From positions 141,419 to 205,418 of the forward strand of contig NZ_LNRF01000009.1 in the NCBI RefSeq assembly GCF_001557875.1: a stretch of DNA of 64,000 nt, in the 5' to 3' direction. This DNA is from Vibrio splendidus (GTDB lineage Bacteria; Pseudomonadota; Gammaproteobacteria; Enterobacterales; Vibrionaceae). The position numbers were made by a program, and so were the translations under genes. The notes beneath the pieces were generated by a model, which did no database searches, was not told the DNA's origin, and saw only the letters and a program-made list of their open reading frames with translations. This document shows positions 45,305 to 55,325 of this stretch, piece by piece (within the stretch, counting starts at the first letter, position 1; each line of letters begins with the position of its first letter).

Positions 45305-46243
45305 TCACCCTTTATAAATTTTCGGGTTAAACACGTCGCGTAACCAATCGCCTAATAGGTTAATAACTAGAACCAATGTTACCAAAAGCACACCTGGGAA
45401 TGCTGTGATCCACCATGCTCCTGAGAAAATGTAGTTAAAACCAGTACTGATCAGGGCGCCGAGTGACGGTTGGTCTACCGGAAGACCCAAACCTAGGAAA
45501 GAAAGTGCCGCCTCTGACATGATGGCATTTGCCACCTGTACCGTAGAGATAACCAAAATCGGTGATAAACAGTTAGGCAGAATATGACGGAACATGATGC
45601 GAGGTGCTCGGAAGCCCATCACACGAGCCGCTTCTACGTACTCTTTCTTCTTCTCTGCCAATACCGATGCACGAATCGTACGAGCATACTGTGGCCATTC
45701 AGCAATACCGATGATCACCACCAGCATAACAACGGCATATTGCGCGTAGAAGTCACTACCGAAACTCGCCTTAAAGATGGCCGAAACAATGATCGCAACC
45801 ATCATGGTTGAGAACGAAAGCTGAACATCGGCAAAACGCATCAGGAAGCTATCAATACGACCACCAAAGTAACCCGCAGACAGACCAATGATGATACCGA
45901 GAGTCAGCTGAAGGCCTACCGCTAGGAAACCGATCGTCAGTGACAGACGCGAGCCGTAAAGCATCGTAGATAAGATGTCACGACCTTGCTCATCAGTACC
46001 CAGTAGGAAGCGTTCTTCGCCGTCTTCCATCCAAGATGGTGGCAACTCAGAATCCATGATATCGATAGACGTCACGTCATACGGGTCTGTTGGCGCTAGA
46101 ATCGGTGCCGCTAATGCCATCACAAGGAAAGCTGCAAAGATAGCGAAGCTCACCATTGCCACTTTATCGCGTAAGAAGTAGTACAGAATGTCTGACTGCT
46201 TGAATCGCTCCCAACGAGATGGAGCTGTAGTTGTGTGTTCCAT
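45305..46243 (-). CDS. Peptide ABC transporter permease, DppC/GsiD type
   Basis: The 312-residue inner-membrane permease has about six helices and the EAA loop EYVEAARVMGFRAPRIMFRHILPN that contacts the ATPase. An N-terminal helix followed by a periplasmic segment is typical of DppC/OppC. It starts two bases after the stop of the partner permease, so the pair is translationally coupled. It is the last gene of an operon ordered ATPase, binding protein, DppB-type, DppC-type, as in gsiABCD. Confidence 0.92.
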   Translation of the reverse strand: MEHTTTAPSRWERFKQSDILYYFLRDKVAMVSFAIFAAFLVMALAAPILAPTDPYDVTSIDIMDSELPPSWMEDGEERFLLGTDEQGRDILSTMLYGSRLSLTIGFLAVGLQLTLGIIIGLSAGYFGGRIDSFLMRFADVQLSFSTMMVAIIVSAIFKASFGSDFYAQYAVVMLVVIIGIAEWPQYARTIRASVLAEKKKEYVEAARVMGFRAPRIMFRHILPNCLSPILVISTVQVANAIMSEAALSFLGLGLPVDQPSLGALISTGFNYIFSGAWWITAFPGVLLVTLVLVINLLGDWLRDVFNPKIYKG

Positions 46244-46245
46244 GA

Positions 46246-47223
46246 TTATGCTCCTTTCCCTGTAATATTCACTGTTGGGTTAATGATGCCGTACAGCAGG
46301 TCAACAATGGTGTTCGTTACTACGAAGATCAGACCAACGAAGATAACGTATGCGGTAATCAGTGGAGTATCCACTCGGTTAATCGCTTCAAGGAATAGAA
46401 AGCCGGTACCCGGCCACTGGAATACAGTTTCAGTCAAAATGGTGTAAGCCACCATTGTACCAATTTGAACACCACCAACCGTTAGTACAGGTAGCATTGT
46501 ATTCTTCAGAGCGTGTTGGTAGTAAATCTTGTTCAGCGCTAGGCCTTTTGCTTTACCAAACTTGATGTATTCAGAGCTAAGAACCTCGAGCATTTCAGAG
46601 CGTACTAGACGAATGAATAGCGGCAGCATGATAGATGCCAGAGCAATACTCGGCAGCACTAAGTGCGCAAGGCCATCTAGCGTTAGGAAGCCAGATTCCC
46701 AACCGAACCAGTTTGCGGTATCACCACGTCCGAATGACGGCAGCCAACCGAGCTCAATAGAGAACACATACATCAACATGATAGCGGTTAAGAAAACAGG
46801 TACCGAGATACCGATACTACTGCCCGCCATCACCAATTTAGTGAAGAAACTTTTTGGGTGTATTGCAGAATAAACGCCGAGTGGAATCGACAGACAAACG
46901 ATGATCAGAGAAGCGCCAAACACAAGTTCAAGCGTCGCGACCAATTTGTCTAAGATTACGTCCACAGCAGGGCGTTTAAAGAAATATGAAGTACCAAGAT
47001 CACCTTGTAGAGCTGCGCCCACAAAGCGAGTGTATTTTGTAATGAAGGGATCATTTAAGCCGAGTTCATCACGCAGCGCTTGACGCTCCGATTCTGAAAC
47101 AGATTGACCGACTAACTCACGCAACGGGTCGCCCAGGTTATCCTGAATGGCAAACGCCACCAAACTGATCACAAACATCACTATCAGTGCCTGAAACAGG
47201 CGCTTGACCAGAAACGTAACCAT
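46246..47223 (-). CDS. Peptide ABC transporter permease, DppB/GsiC type
   Basis: The 325-residue permease has an N-terminal helix (VKRLFQALIVMFVISLVAFAI), a periplasmic segment and five more helices. The EAA-type loop is EYIKFGKAKGLALNKIYYQHALKN. It pairs with the DppC-type subunit to form the membrane channel. An inverted repeat in the 178-bp gap separates it from the binding-protein gene. Confidence 0.92.
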   Translation of the reverse strand: MVTFLVKRLFQALIVMFVISLVAFAIQDNLGDPLRELVGQSVSESERQALRDELGLNDPFITKYTRFVGAALQGDLGTSYFFKRPAVDVILDKLVATLELVFGASLIIVCLSIPLGVYSAIHPKSFFTKLVMAGSSIGISVPVFLTAIMLMYVFSIELGWLPSFGRGDTANWFGWESGFLTLDGLAHLVLPSIALASIMLPLFIRLVRSEMLEVLSSEYIKFGKAKGLALNKIYYQHALKNTMLPVLTVGGVQIGTMVAYTILTETVFQWPGTGFLFLEAINRVDTPLITAYVIFVGLIFVVTNTIVDLLYGIINPTVNITGKGA

Positions 47224-47358
47224 TCCTTGCCCCTTATCTATCCATGACTATCTAATCGAAATCCGCGACTAGATAACAAAATTCAGTCTTAAAAAAGGTA
47301 TTTAGCCAGACTGAAGGAAGACCAAATACCGAAACTTAAATCTATTTCTTAATAATTT

Positions 47359-47384
47359 GAGAGCCTGAAAAGCTTCAGGCTCTC
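47359..47384 (-). other. Intercistronic hairpin after the binding-protein gene
   Basis: Perfect 11-base stem GAGAGCCTGAA / TTCAGGCTCTC with an AAGC loop, 17 bp past the stop of the binding-protein gene and without a proper U tract. Such structures often stabilise the upstream message or partly stop transcription, which would raise binding protein over permeases; that is inferred. Confidence 0.75.
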
Positions 47385-47401
47385 GATTCTAGCAAGCTAG
47401 A

Positions 47402-48955
47402 TTATTTTACAACTAGGTCGCCGAAGTAAGGCATAACCATTGGGTTTACTACGTCTGCTGCACCTACGTTAGACTTCGCGCCCCACGCTTCACTCTGCCA
47501 GTGTAGAGGTACGAATGCTGCGTCGTTGTACAGTGTTGCTTCAACGCCTTTCAGCATTTCAGCACGCTTAACTGGGTCAGTTTCAGTGTTAGAAGCTTCT
47601 ACAATCGCATCCATCTCTGGGTTTGAGTAACCAGAACAGTTGTATTGACCACGGCCAGTTTCTTCGTTACGAGTCATAGTTAGGAACTCGTTGAAGTTAG
47701 CTGAATCTTCTGTATCTGAGTGCCAGCCGATCATCATCATGTCTGCTGAACATAGGTCAAATTCAGGCCAGTACTGTGCTTTAGGCATAGTCTTAAGATC
47801 AACTTTGATACCAATCTTAGATAGCATTGCCGCAGACGCTTGCGCTACTTTCGCATCGTTCACGTAACGGTTGTTTGGTGCCATCATAGTTAGCGTAAAG
47901 CCATCTTCGTAGCCCGCTTCTTTCATCAGCTCTTTCGCTTTTTTCAGATCGTAACGAGGAACTAGGTCTTCGTTGTGACCCGCGTAGCCTGTTGGGCTTT
48001 GCTGACCAGCAGCTGTCGCGAAACCTTTCATGATTTTCTTAACAATACCCTCATTGTTAATAGCATGAACGATTGCTTGACGAACGCGCACGTCTTTCAG
48101 TGCTTCGTTACTGTTTTGGTTCATTTGGAACGTAATGATACGAGTACCAGGTAGCGTTACTAGATCGATGTTCTTAGCGTTTTTAACACGCTTGTGATCG
48201 TTTGGTGCTACTGGGTGAATCATATCAACGTCACCAGAAAGAAGTGCAGCAACACGTGTTGCATCTTCTTTGATTGGCACAAGTGTTAGCTTGTCTACGT
48301 TGCCTTCAGTTTCTGTGTCCCAGTAATCGTTGAAACGCTCGAACGTTACTTTAACGCCTTGCTCACGTTGCGTTACGATGAATGGACCAGTACCTGAAAC
48401 GTTAGTCGAAGCGAACGAGTTACCGTGCTTAACTAGCTCAGACTTGTCTTTACCTTCTGCTGTTTGGCCAGAGTAGAACTTGCTGTCCATTGGGAAGATG
48501 TAAGTTGCTGTTTGTAGTACTAGTGGGTAAGCCGCTTTAGAAACAAGCTCAACTGTGTAGTCATCCACTTTTACCATTTTTTCGTATGGCGTGAAGATAG
48601 ACTTAAAGTCTGGAGAAGCTTGTAGACGTTCAAAAGTCCACACAACATCATCAGCAGTCAGTTCGTTACCAGAGTGGAATTTCACACCTTTACGTAGGTT
48701 AAAGCGGAAAGTCGTTTCATCAACACGCTCCCAGCTAGATGCTAGGCGGCCTTCAAAATCCATCTCTTTTGTGAAACGTACTAGAGGGTCAAACACCATG
48801 TGAGACATTTGCAGTGTGCCACCAGACAGCTGCTCGTGCGGGTCAAGTGATACAGGGTCAGCTGCGTAGCCAACGGTAATATCTGCTGCTGCTGCACTAA
48901 AGCTTAGGCCAGCTGCCATTAAAGCTACTGCTAATTTGCTTTTCATGGTTTTCAT
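47402..48955 (-). CDS. Peptide ABC transporter periplasmic binding protein (SBP family 5)
   Basis: The 517-residue protein has a signal peptide (residues 1-23, cleavage after SFSAAA) and the family 5 signature region RLASSWERVDETTFRFNLRKGVKFHSGNELTADDVVWTFER. It lacks a lipobox, so it should be soluble in the periplasm. Homologues bind di- and oligopeptides, glutathione or haem; the ligand here cannot be assigned. AAGGAG eight bases before the ATG supports the start. It is the second gene of the gsi-like operon. Confidence 0.93.
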   Translation of the reverse strand: MKTMKSKLAVALMAAGLSFSAAAADITVGYAADPVSLDPHEQLSGGTLQMSHMVFDPLVRFTKEMDFEGRLASSWERVDETTFRFNLRKGVKFHSGNELTADDVVWTFERLQASPDFKSIFTPYEKMVKVDDYTVELVSKAAYPLVLQTATYIFPMDSKFYSGQTAEGKDKSELVKHGNSFASTNVSGTGPFIVTQREQGVKVTFERFNDYWDTETEGNVDKLTLVPIKEDATRVAALLSGDVDMIHPVAPNDHKRVKNAKNIDLVTLPGTRIITFQMNQNSNEALKDVRVRQAIVHAINNEGIVKKIMKGFATAAGQQSPTGYAGHNEDLVPRYDLKKAKELMKEAGYEDGFTLTMMAPNNRYVNDAKVAQASAAMLSKIGIKVDLKTMPKAQYWPEFDLCSADMMMIGWHSDTEDSANFNEFLTMTRNEETGRGQYNCSGYSNPEMDAIVEASNTETDPVKRAEMLKGVEATLYNDAAFVPLHWQSEAWGAKSNVGAADVVNPMVMPYFGDLVVK

Positions 48956-49049
48956 TGCATAACTCCTTCATGCGGGAATCCAGATCCCTAGTTGTTGTAT
49001 TTGCGTCTGTTTATTGTTTTTAGCAAGCTAAACTCCAGCCTGCCGATTT

Positions 49050-50777
49050 TTATACCGCGGCTTGTGCCACTGCTTTTTCTTCTCTTAAACCTGTAAATTC
49101 AGGCATTAAAGAAATCAGATGTTTGCTGTATTCATGCTGAGGCGATTGGAACAACTGCTCAGTTGGCGCTACTTCCAATAGTTCTCCCATTTGCATCACA
49201 CCAACACGGTCACACATTTGGCGAATAACCGGTAAATCGTGACTGATGAACAGCATGGTTAGGTTTAGCTCGTCTTGTAAGTCTTTTAGTAGGTTAAGGA
49301 TCTGAGCCTGTACCGACACATCCAGTGCCGAGGTAGGTTCATCACAAATCAAAAGACGCGGGCGAGTTGCCAAAGCGCGAGCGATAGAAATACGCTGACG
49401 TTGGCCACCTGAGAATTCGTGTGGGTACTTAACCCCGGCCATTACGCCTAGACCAACGTGCTCTAGCAGGTCGTTCACGATCTGACGAGTTTCATTCTCG
49501 TTGCGCGTCAGTTTATGGAATCGAATAGGCTCAGCAATGATGTCGAATATCTTCATTCGAGGGTTCATTGATGTGTAAGGGTTTTGGAAAACCATCTGCA
49601 TTTGGCGGCGCATTGGGCGACGCTCTTTTTCAGATTTAAGCCCAGTCAGGTCAACGCCTTCAAACGTTACCTTGCCTGAGTTGGGTGCGTACAAGCCAGC
49701 AATCACACGAGCAATCGTTGATTTACCTGAGCCTGATTCACCTACTAAACCAAATGTCTCACCTTCATGCACTTCAAAGCTCACGTTGTTTGATGCTTGA
49801 ACGTACTCACGACGACTCTCAAAGAAAGAATCTTTGGTGGTAAAGCGTAAGTGCACGTTTTCAACATTCAACAATGGGCCAGTGTAATCACGGTGATCTT
49901 GGCTTTGACCTAACCAGTGGTTTTTTACATCTAGAGGTTCCATCTCGTGCGCTTCTTCGATGTAGCTCACAAGAGGGAAACGATCGAGTTTACGGTCTGA
50001 ACGTGGAACCGCTGAGATAAGACTGTGTGTGTATGGGTGTTCAGGAGTACCAAGGACTTTCGCCGTCGGGCCAAACTCAACCAAATCACCACGATACATC
50101 ACGGCAACGCGATCAGTAACATTAGATACCACACCCATGTCGTGCGTGACCAACATACAACCTACGTTCTTCTTGATACACAGGTCGCGAATCAAACCCA
50201 AGATCTGGTCTTGGATAGACACATCAAGTGCCGTTGTTGGTTCATCTGCGATGATTAGGTCAGGTTCACCTGCCAATGCGATCGCGATAACCACACGCTG
50301 ACGCATACCGCCAGAGAATTGGTGTGGGTACTGCTTTAAACGGTTTTCTGGTTGTGGGATACCCACTTGGTTCATCAAGTCTAATGAACGCTGGTAGGCT
50401 TCTTGATCCGAAACCTTCATGTTGGCATGAATCGTCTCTTTTAACTGCTGTTCTACTGTGAATAGAGGGTTAAGAGACGTCATTGGATCTTGGAAGATAA
50501 AACCAATCTTTGAGCCGCGAACAGAACGCATCTGTTCAGGAGATAAGCCAGAGACTTTTTCGCCATCCAGGAATACCTCGCCGCTAGCAATGCGGCCGGG
50601 AGGGCTCAGCAAATCGATAACAGCATTACCTACTGTTGATTTACCTGCACCAGACTCGCCTACAACACCAACGATCTCACCACGTTCAATGTTGAACGAA
50701 AGCGATTTAACTGCGGCGTGAACTCCATGACGAGATGGGTATTCGATACGAAGATTTTTTACTTCTAAAAGTGACAT
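49050..50777 (-). CDS. Peptide ABC transporter ATPase with two fused nucleotide-binding domains
   Basis: The 575-residue protein contains two full ABC ATPase domains. The first has Walker A GESGAGKST, signature FSGGMRQR and LIIADEPTTALD. The second has GESGSGKST, FSGGQRQR and LLICDEPTSALD. This is the GsiA/YejF fused arrangement that replaces separate DppD and DppF. I start at the ATG at 50777 (MSLLEVKNLRIEYPS), supported by AGAGG at seven bases, not the frame opening at 50891. It heads the operon, the same position as gsiA. Confidence 0.93.
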   Translation of the reverse strand: MSLLEVKNLRIEYPSRHGVHAAVKSLSFNIERGEIVGVVGESGAGKSTVGNAVIDLLSPPGRIASGEVFLDGEKVSGLSPEQMRSVRGSKIGFIFQDPMTSLNPLFTVEQQLKETIHANMKVSDQEAYQRSLDLMNQVGIPQPENRLKQYPHQFSGGMRQRVVIAIALAGEPDLIIADEPTTALDVSIQDQILGLIRDLCIKKNVGCMLVTHDMGVVSNVTDRVAVMYRGDLVEFGPTAKVLGTPEHPYTHSLISAVPRSDRKLDRFPLVSYIEEAHEMEPLDVKNHWLGQSQDHRDYTGPLLNVENVHLRFTTKDSFFESRREYVQASNNVSFEVHEGETFGLVGESGSGKSTIARVIAGLYAPNSGKVTFEGVDLTGLKSEKERRPMRRQMQMVFQNPYTSMNPRMKIFDIIAEPIRFHKLTRNENETRQIVNDLLEHVGLGVMAGVKYPHEFSGGQRQRISIARALATRPRLLICDEPTSALDVSVQAQILNLLKDLQDELNLTMLFISHDLPVIRQMCDRVGVMQMGELLEVAPTEQLFQSPQHEYSKHLISLMPEFTGLREEKAVAQAAV

Positions 50778-51593
50778 TACCAGACCTCTACTGCTTTGGC
50801 AGCTTTCTGCCCTGTCTGCAAAATTGAATCCATTCTTACCAGAATATTGTTCTGATATTTTATACGGTTGACAATTTGGCAAATAATTCACAGAAAAGCA
50901 ACAAAAATAGGATAAAAAGTCGACATTAAACGCTTAGCAAGCAAAAGTGCCACATAACTATTCACCCAGAGAGCATATAGTAAGAAAAATCAACATTATA
51001 TTATCGGCAAGAAATACTCACAAACTCCTTACCACTGCTTACTTGTAGAGTTAAACCTGTGCTTCAAAGCAGATCTCACTACCATTCAATAAAAACAAAT
51101 AATTATTCCAAAAAATAATTAACACTATAGAAACAAACGCTGATTTTGTTAATTTAAGCAAATAAAACAACCATATATACGTAAATTAACCATACATTTA
51201 ACCATACATTTAACCATTTATATTATTTTGATAAATACAAACCAGAGAAATGAAAGGCTTAACAAATCAGAGGCGTTTTTGAACGAGCAAATGCGTAGAA
51301 AGCTGTCAAATTCAGGCCTTAGTGAGCAGGTTTAGGGTCAGGTTTCACTTTTCATAAAAGTCTTTAGACCAAACCCATTAATATGTCGAATTGTTAGGTG
51401 GTTAATTCATATAAAATTAGACATAGATCTACACATTTGATAAAGAAAGCAACTCCGTATCAACACCATAATCACGCAGAACGATAGGAATCTGACTTAT
51501 ATAAAGGGGGAGGTTTTTAAATGATCGGTGAAGAGACATTCTTTGAATATCAGACGAACCCTACTTGGGTTCCAATCTAGTGATCTTCAGATG
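50778..51593. other. Long A+T-rich intergenic region
   Basis: About 800 bp between the ABC operon and the tRNA cluster hold no gene I can support. A short direct repeat of TTAACCATACAT, about 2.7 copies, lies at 51186-51218. A 19-codon frame at 51521 has a GGGGGAGG before it but overlaps a sequence resembling a tRNA-Pro end, so I do not call it a gene. The ABC operon promoter must lie near its right of start. Confidence 0.6.
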
Positions 51594-51653
51594 AAAAAAA
51601 ACCTCATCATTTCTGATGAGCTTTCTTAAAGGTGGTCGATGAAGAGGATTTGA
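51594..51653 (-). repeat. Degenerate copy of the terminator and tRNA-Pro 3' end
   Basis: This stretch repeats the layout at 51711-51770: A run, hairpin around ATTTCTGA, then TTAAAGGTGGTCGATGAAGA against TTAAGGTGGTCGGTGAAGAG. The right part (51633-51653) is a decayed tRNA-Pro 3' end that loses similarity after about 20 bases. The hairpin CCTCATCA / TGATGAG can still act as a second terminator on the minus strand. Confidence 0.7.
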
Positions 51654-51710
51654 TCGGACTGGCGCTCCAGCCCACGCCCCCTTGCACCAAATTATCTAAA
51701 TTCCAGACGT

Positions 51711-51740
51711 AAAAAAGCCCCGTCATTTCTGACGGAGCTT
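51711..51740 (-). terminator. tRNA cluster terminator
   Basis: Stem AGCTCCGTCA / TGACGGGGCT on the minus strand followed by six Us, directly after the last tRNA-Pro gene. Confidence 0.88.
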
Positions 51741-51747
51741 CTTAAGG

Positions 51748-51824
<77 letters not shown>

Positions 51825-51879
51825 AGACGTTTCGTTTGATTTCTCAAACTGGGAACTTCAAAGAAGCTACCAAAATTAA

Positions 51880-51955
51880 TGGGGTGGCTAACGAGATTCG
51901 AACTCGCGACCACCGGAATCACAATCCAGGGCTCTACCAACTGAGCTATAGCCAC
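51880..51955 (-). tRNA. tRNA-His(GTG), distal copy
   Basis: 76 nt with acceptor GTGGCTA including the -1 G, anticodon loop TTGTGAT (GTG), T arm GCGAGTTCGAATCTCGT and encoded CCA. It appears identical to the copy at 52154-52229. Confidence 0.97.
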
Positions 51956-51999
51956 CACTAACTTTTTATATAACCGCTTAAAAGCGATTATTGAAATAG

Positions 52000-52076
<77 letters not shown>

Positions 52077-52153
52077 ACTAGTTTTGTATCGACTCTTGGA
52101 AATAATGAATCAACACTGGAAGCCGAAGCTACCGATATTTTGTAAAGAAAGAA

Positions 52154-52229
52154 TGGGGTGGCTAACGAGATTCGAACTCGCGACCACCGGAATCACAATC
52201 CAGGGCTCTACCAACTGAGCTATAGCCAC
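52154..52229 (-). tRNA. tRNA-His(GTG), proximal copy
   Basis: 76 nt, anticodon GTG, CCA encoded, same sequence as the distal copy. Confidence 0.97.
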
Positions 52230-52278
52230 CATAATTTCTTTTCTGCCAATTTCTCGCTTACCGAAGTAAGTGACCGGA

Positions 52279-52355
<77 letters not shown>

Positions 52356-52376
52356 ATGCCCTGTCGGCGGAGTGGA

Positions 52377-52405
52377 ATAATACGTATATCACCCAATGCC
52401 GTCTA
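52377..52405 (-). promoter_or_regulatory. Probable promoter of the tRNA cluster
   Basis: On the minus strand TAGACG-N17-TATTAT (-35 at 52400-52405, -10 at 52377-52382) lies about 20 bp upstream of tRNA-Arg. The -35 is weak and the start point is predicted only. Confidence 0.45.
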
Positions 52406-52644
52406 GTACTTTTTTAACTTTTTTTTCTGTTTGGTCTCTTTTTCGACAGTTAATATGTGATAAACCCCTTATTTGAGTACTACAACCTGCCACAGCTTAT
52501 AAGTTGTTGTTTATTGCAACAACTTATCGGGATATAATCACCCATTATTTACATTGGTTTAACAGTTGCTCTTTGCTGGTTAAAGCCAAAACACCCTTCC
52601 AACACTATAAATTGGTAAGCATGTACTTACCTTGGGAATGTAAA

Positions 52645-53067
52645 GTGAGTTTAATGGATATGTCTCGTCGAATTTTAAGCGTTGTCATCGCAGTTTTAAC
52701 CTTTTCAACTGGCGCAATGGCTGCAGGCCTTAGCGAAGCGGAGCAAGATGCAATTGCTGAGCGCATCAAACCAGTTGGCCAAGTTTACCTAGTCGGCAGC
52801 GAGCCAGTAGCCGAAGAACCAACAGGCCCTCGTGATGGCGCAGCAGTTTACGGTACCTTTTGTATCGCTTGTCACGCATCTGGCGTAAGTGGCGCACCTA
52901 AAACAGGTGATGCTGGTGACTGGGGTCCTCGTATTGCTCAAGGTCGCGACATCCTAGCGGACCACGCAATCAACGGTTTCAATGCGATGCCAGCGAAAGG
53001 TTCATGTATGGACTGTTCAGACGATGAAATCAAAGATGCTATTGAGCACATGATTGCAGGTCTGTAA
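52645..53067 (+). CDS. Cytochrome c5 family protein
   Basis: From the GTG at 52645 this is a 140-residue exported monohaem cytochrome: signal peptide ending near GAMAAG, haem motif CIACH (73-77), and a C-terminal AMPAKGSCMDCSDDE segment with the axial Met and the extra cysteine pair typical of cytochrome c5. GGGAATG lies upstream; ATGs at 52654 and 52660 are alternative starts. It is probably a periplasmic electron carrier, like cytochrome c4 in this window. It is divergent from the tRNA cluster and convergent with rep. Confidence 0.92.
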   Translation: MSLMDMSRRILSVVIAVLTFSTGAMAAGLSEAEQDAIAERIKPVGQVYLVGSEPVAEEPTGPRDGAAVYGTFCIACHASGVSGAPKTGDAGDWGPRIAQGRDILADHAINGFNAMPAKGSCMDCSDDEIKDAIEHMIAGL

Positions 53068-53098
53068 TTTACCGATCTGTAATTAAGAATGCCAAATT

Positions 53099-53131
53099 AA
53101 AAAAAGGTGACCTTATGGTCACCTTTTTTAT
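53099..53131. terminator. Bidirectional terminator between cytochrome c5 and rep
   Basis: Perfect stem AAAAAGGTGACC / GGTCACCTTTTT around TTAT, between convergent genes. Confidence 0.93.
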
Positions 53132-53163
53132 TGTCTTCTATGTAGTGCAATTTAAGTAGAGAA

Positions 53164-55182
53164 CTACTTTTTATTGAACATCGCACGAATGTTAGCAATG
53201 TGCGCCTGCCCTTTTTCCATTCGCTCTTCAGCGGACTGTGGCTTCTTCACGCTTTCCCACTCCACATCATCATGTGGTAATTCATCTAAGAAGCGGCTTT
53301 GTGTTGGCTTAATCAATTCACCATATTGACGACGTTCACGACACTTAGTAAAGGTCAGCTCTTTCTGAGCTCGAGTAATCCCTACGTACATAAGACGACG
53401 TTCTTCTTCTACGTTGCCTTCATCGACACTGGTTTGGTGCGGCAAGATGCCCTCTTCTGCACCCATCAGAAATACATACGGGAACTCTAGGCCTTTCGAT
53501 GCGTGCAATGTCATTAATTGAACTTGGTCTGCGTCGTCATCATCTTCACCTCGTTCCATCATGTCGCGCAGCGTTAAACGTTGAACCACCTCGCGTAGGG
53601 TTTTCTCTTCTTTGTCATAGTTGTCACCCTCAAGATCGGCCACAATCCAACTATAAAGATCAGAGACGTTCTTCATTCGCATTTCAGCGGCTTTCGGGCT
53701 CGCTGAAGTTTCGTACAACCAATCTTCGTAATTGATATCACGAACCAAAGAGCGAACGGCTTCAACCGTATTACCACGTTCAGCATTATCCGAGATACGA
53801 ACAATCCAATCACCGAATCGGCGCAGGTTTTCTAAACCACGTCCCGTCAGCGTTTGCTCTAAGCCCATCTCAAAGCTGGCTTCAAACAAGCTTTTACCAC
53901 GCATGTTGGCGTAACTGCCTAACTTTTCAAGCGTTACAGGGCCAATCTCACGACGCGGCGTATTTACAATGCGCAGGAAGGCGTTGTCATCATCTGGGTT
54001 CACCAATACACGTAGGTAAGCCATAATGTCTTTTATCTCGGCTCTAGCAAAGAAAGAAGTACCGCCGGAGATCTTGTAAGGCACACGGTTCTGCATCAAG
54101 GCTTTTTCAATCAAGCGAGATTGGTGGTTACCGCGGTAAAGCACTGCGTAATCTTTGTATTCTGTACGATTCAAAAACTTGTGTGCGATGATCTCACCGG
54201 TAATACGCTCTGCTTCATGCTCTTCATTCTTAGCATTCAGTACCTTGAGCTTTTCACCGTCTGGGATCTCTGAGAACAGTGATTTTTCATAAACGTGTGG
54301 GTTATTGGCGATCAAGATGTTTGCCGCACGTAAAATTCGACTGGTCGAGCGGTAGTTTTGCTCTAGTTTGATCAAGCGTAGGTTCGGGTAGTCCTCACCA
54401 AGCAGCACCAAGTTTTGTGGTTTTGCACCACGCCATGAATAGATAGATTGGTCATCGTCACCTACGACCGTCAAACGACCACGCTCTCCCACCAGTAAAC
54501 GAACCAACTCATATTGGCTGGTGTTAGTATCTTGGTACTCATCGACCAGTAAATAGCGAATACGCGACTGCCAGCGCTCACGTACTTCTAGATTAGTTTT
54601 CAGTAGTAATACCGGCATCGCAATCAAATCATCAAAATCGAGCGCGTTGTATGCCTTCATCTGCTTCTGGTACATCTCAAAACCGAATGCAAAAAGCTGT
54701 TCTTGTTCGCCTTGAGCTCGAGCTTTCGCCTGATCTGGCGTCAGCATGTCATTCTTCCAATTCGAAATCGCACTCATCAATGCACGCAATAAATCTTTAT
54801 CTCCATCGATCTGTCTCTCTGTTAGCTCTTTTAACAGAGCTAACTGGTCTTGGTCATCAAACAGAGAGAATCCAGCTTTTAAGCCCAGCGCTTTGTACTC
54901 GCGACGAATAATAGTTAGGCCCATGGTGTGAAACGTCGAAACAATAAGTCCTTTCGCTTCACCTTTACCAAGAGTTTGTCCAACACGCTCTTTCATCTCA
55001 CGTGCCGCTTTATTGGTAAAGGTTACCGCTGCAATATTACGCGCCTTATAGCCACACTCTTGAACCAAGTAAGCGATCTTATTCGTGATAACACGTGTTT
55101 TACCGGATCCAGCGCCCGCTAATACTAAGCAGGGGCCCGAAACATATTTCACGGCTTCATCTTGTCTTGGGTTCAGTTTCAT
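53164..55182 (-). CDS. rep: ATP-dependent DNA helicase Rep
   Basis: Rep is a superfamily 1 3'-5' helicase that clears proteins ahead of replication forks. The 672 residues have Walker A GAGSGKT near residue 23, the Q-motif LNPRQDEAV, motif II VDEYQDTN, motif III VGDDDQSIYSWRGA, motif V TLHASKGLEFPYVFLMG and motif VI EERRLMYVGITRAQ. GAGAA before the ATG fits a start. It is divergent from vexR and lies next to cytochrome c5. Confidence 0.97.
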   Translation of the reverse strand: MKLNPRQDEAVKYVSGPCLVLAGAGSGKTRVITNKIAYLVQECGYKARNIAAVTFTNKAAREMKERVGQTLGKGEAKGLIVSTFHTMGLTIIRREYKALGLKAGFSLFDDQDQLALLKELTERQIDGDKDLLRALMSAISNWKNDMLTPDQAKARAQGEQEQLFAFGFEMYQKQMKAYNALDFDDLIAMPVLLLKTNLEVRERWQSRIRYLLVDEYQDTNTSQYELVRLLVGERGRLTVVGDDDQSIYSWRGAKPQNLVLLGEDYPNLRLIKLEQNYRSTSRILRAANILIANNPHVYEKSLFSEIPDGEKLKVLNAKNEEHEAERITGEIIAHKFLNRTEYKDYAVLYRGNHQSRLIEKALMQNRVPYKISGGTSFFARAEIKDIMAYLRVLVNPDDDNAFLRIVNTPRREIGPVTLEKLGSYANMRGKSLFEASFEMGLEQTLTGRGLENLRRFGDWIVRISDNAERGNTVEAVRSLVRDINYEDWLYETSASPKAAEMRMKNVSDLYSWIVADLEGDNYDKEEKTLREVVQRLTLRDMMERGEDDDDADQVQLMTLHASKGLEFPYVFLMGAEEGILPHQTSVDEGNVEEERRLMYVGITRAQKELTFTKCRERRQYGELIKPTQSRFLDELPHDDVEWESVKKPQSAEERMEKGQAHIANIRAMFNKK

Positions 55183-55325
55183 TGGGTTCTCAATTTGGTC
55201 TAGAGGAGCGAATTAAATTGCGCGCTTATAATAATGCTGCAACACCTCGAATGCTACGTTCTCTTATACAAGATTTTTACGCTGCTTGTGTAAAACTTTG
55301 TTGCACATGTGTGTGGTTCTTAGGC

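Noticed and set aside
51521..51580. 19-codon frame preceded by GGGGGAGG
   Set aside because: The start region resembles a decayed tRNA-Pro 3' end; the apparent ribosome binding site may be chance in a relic region.
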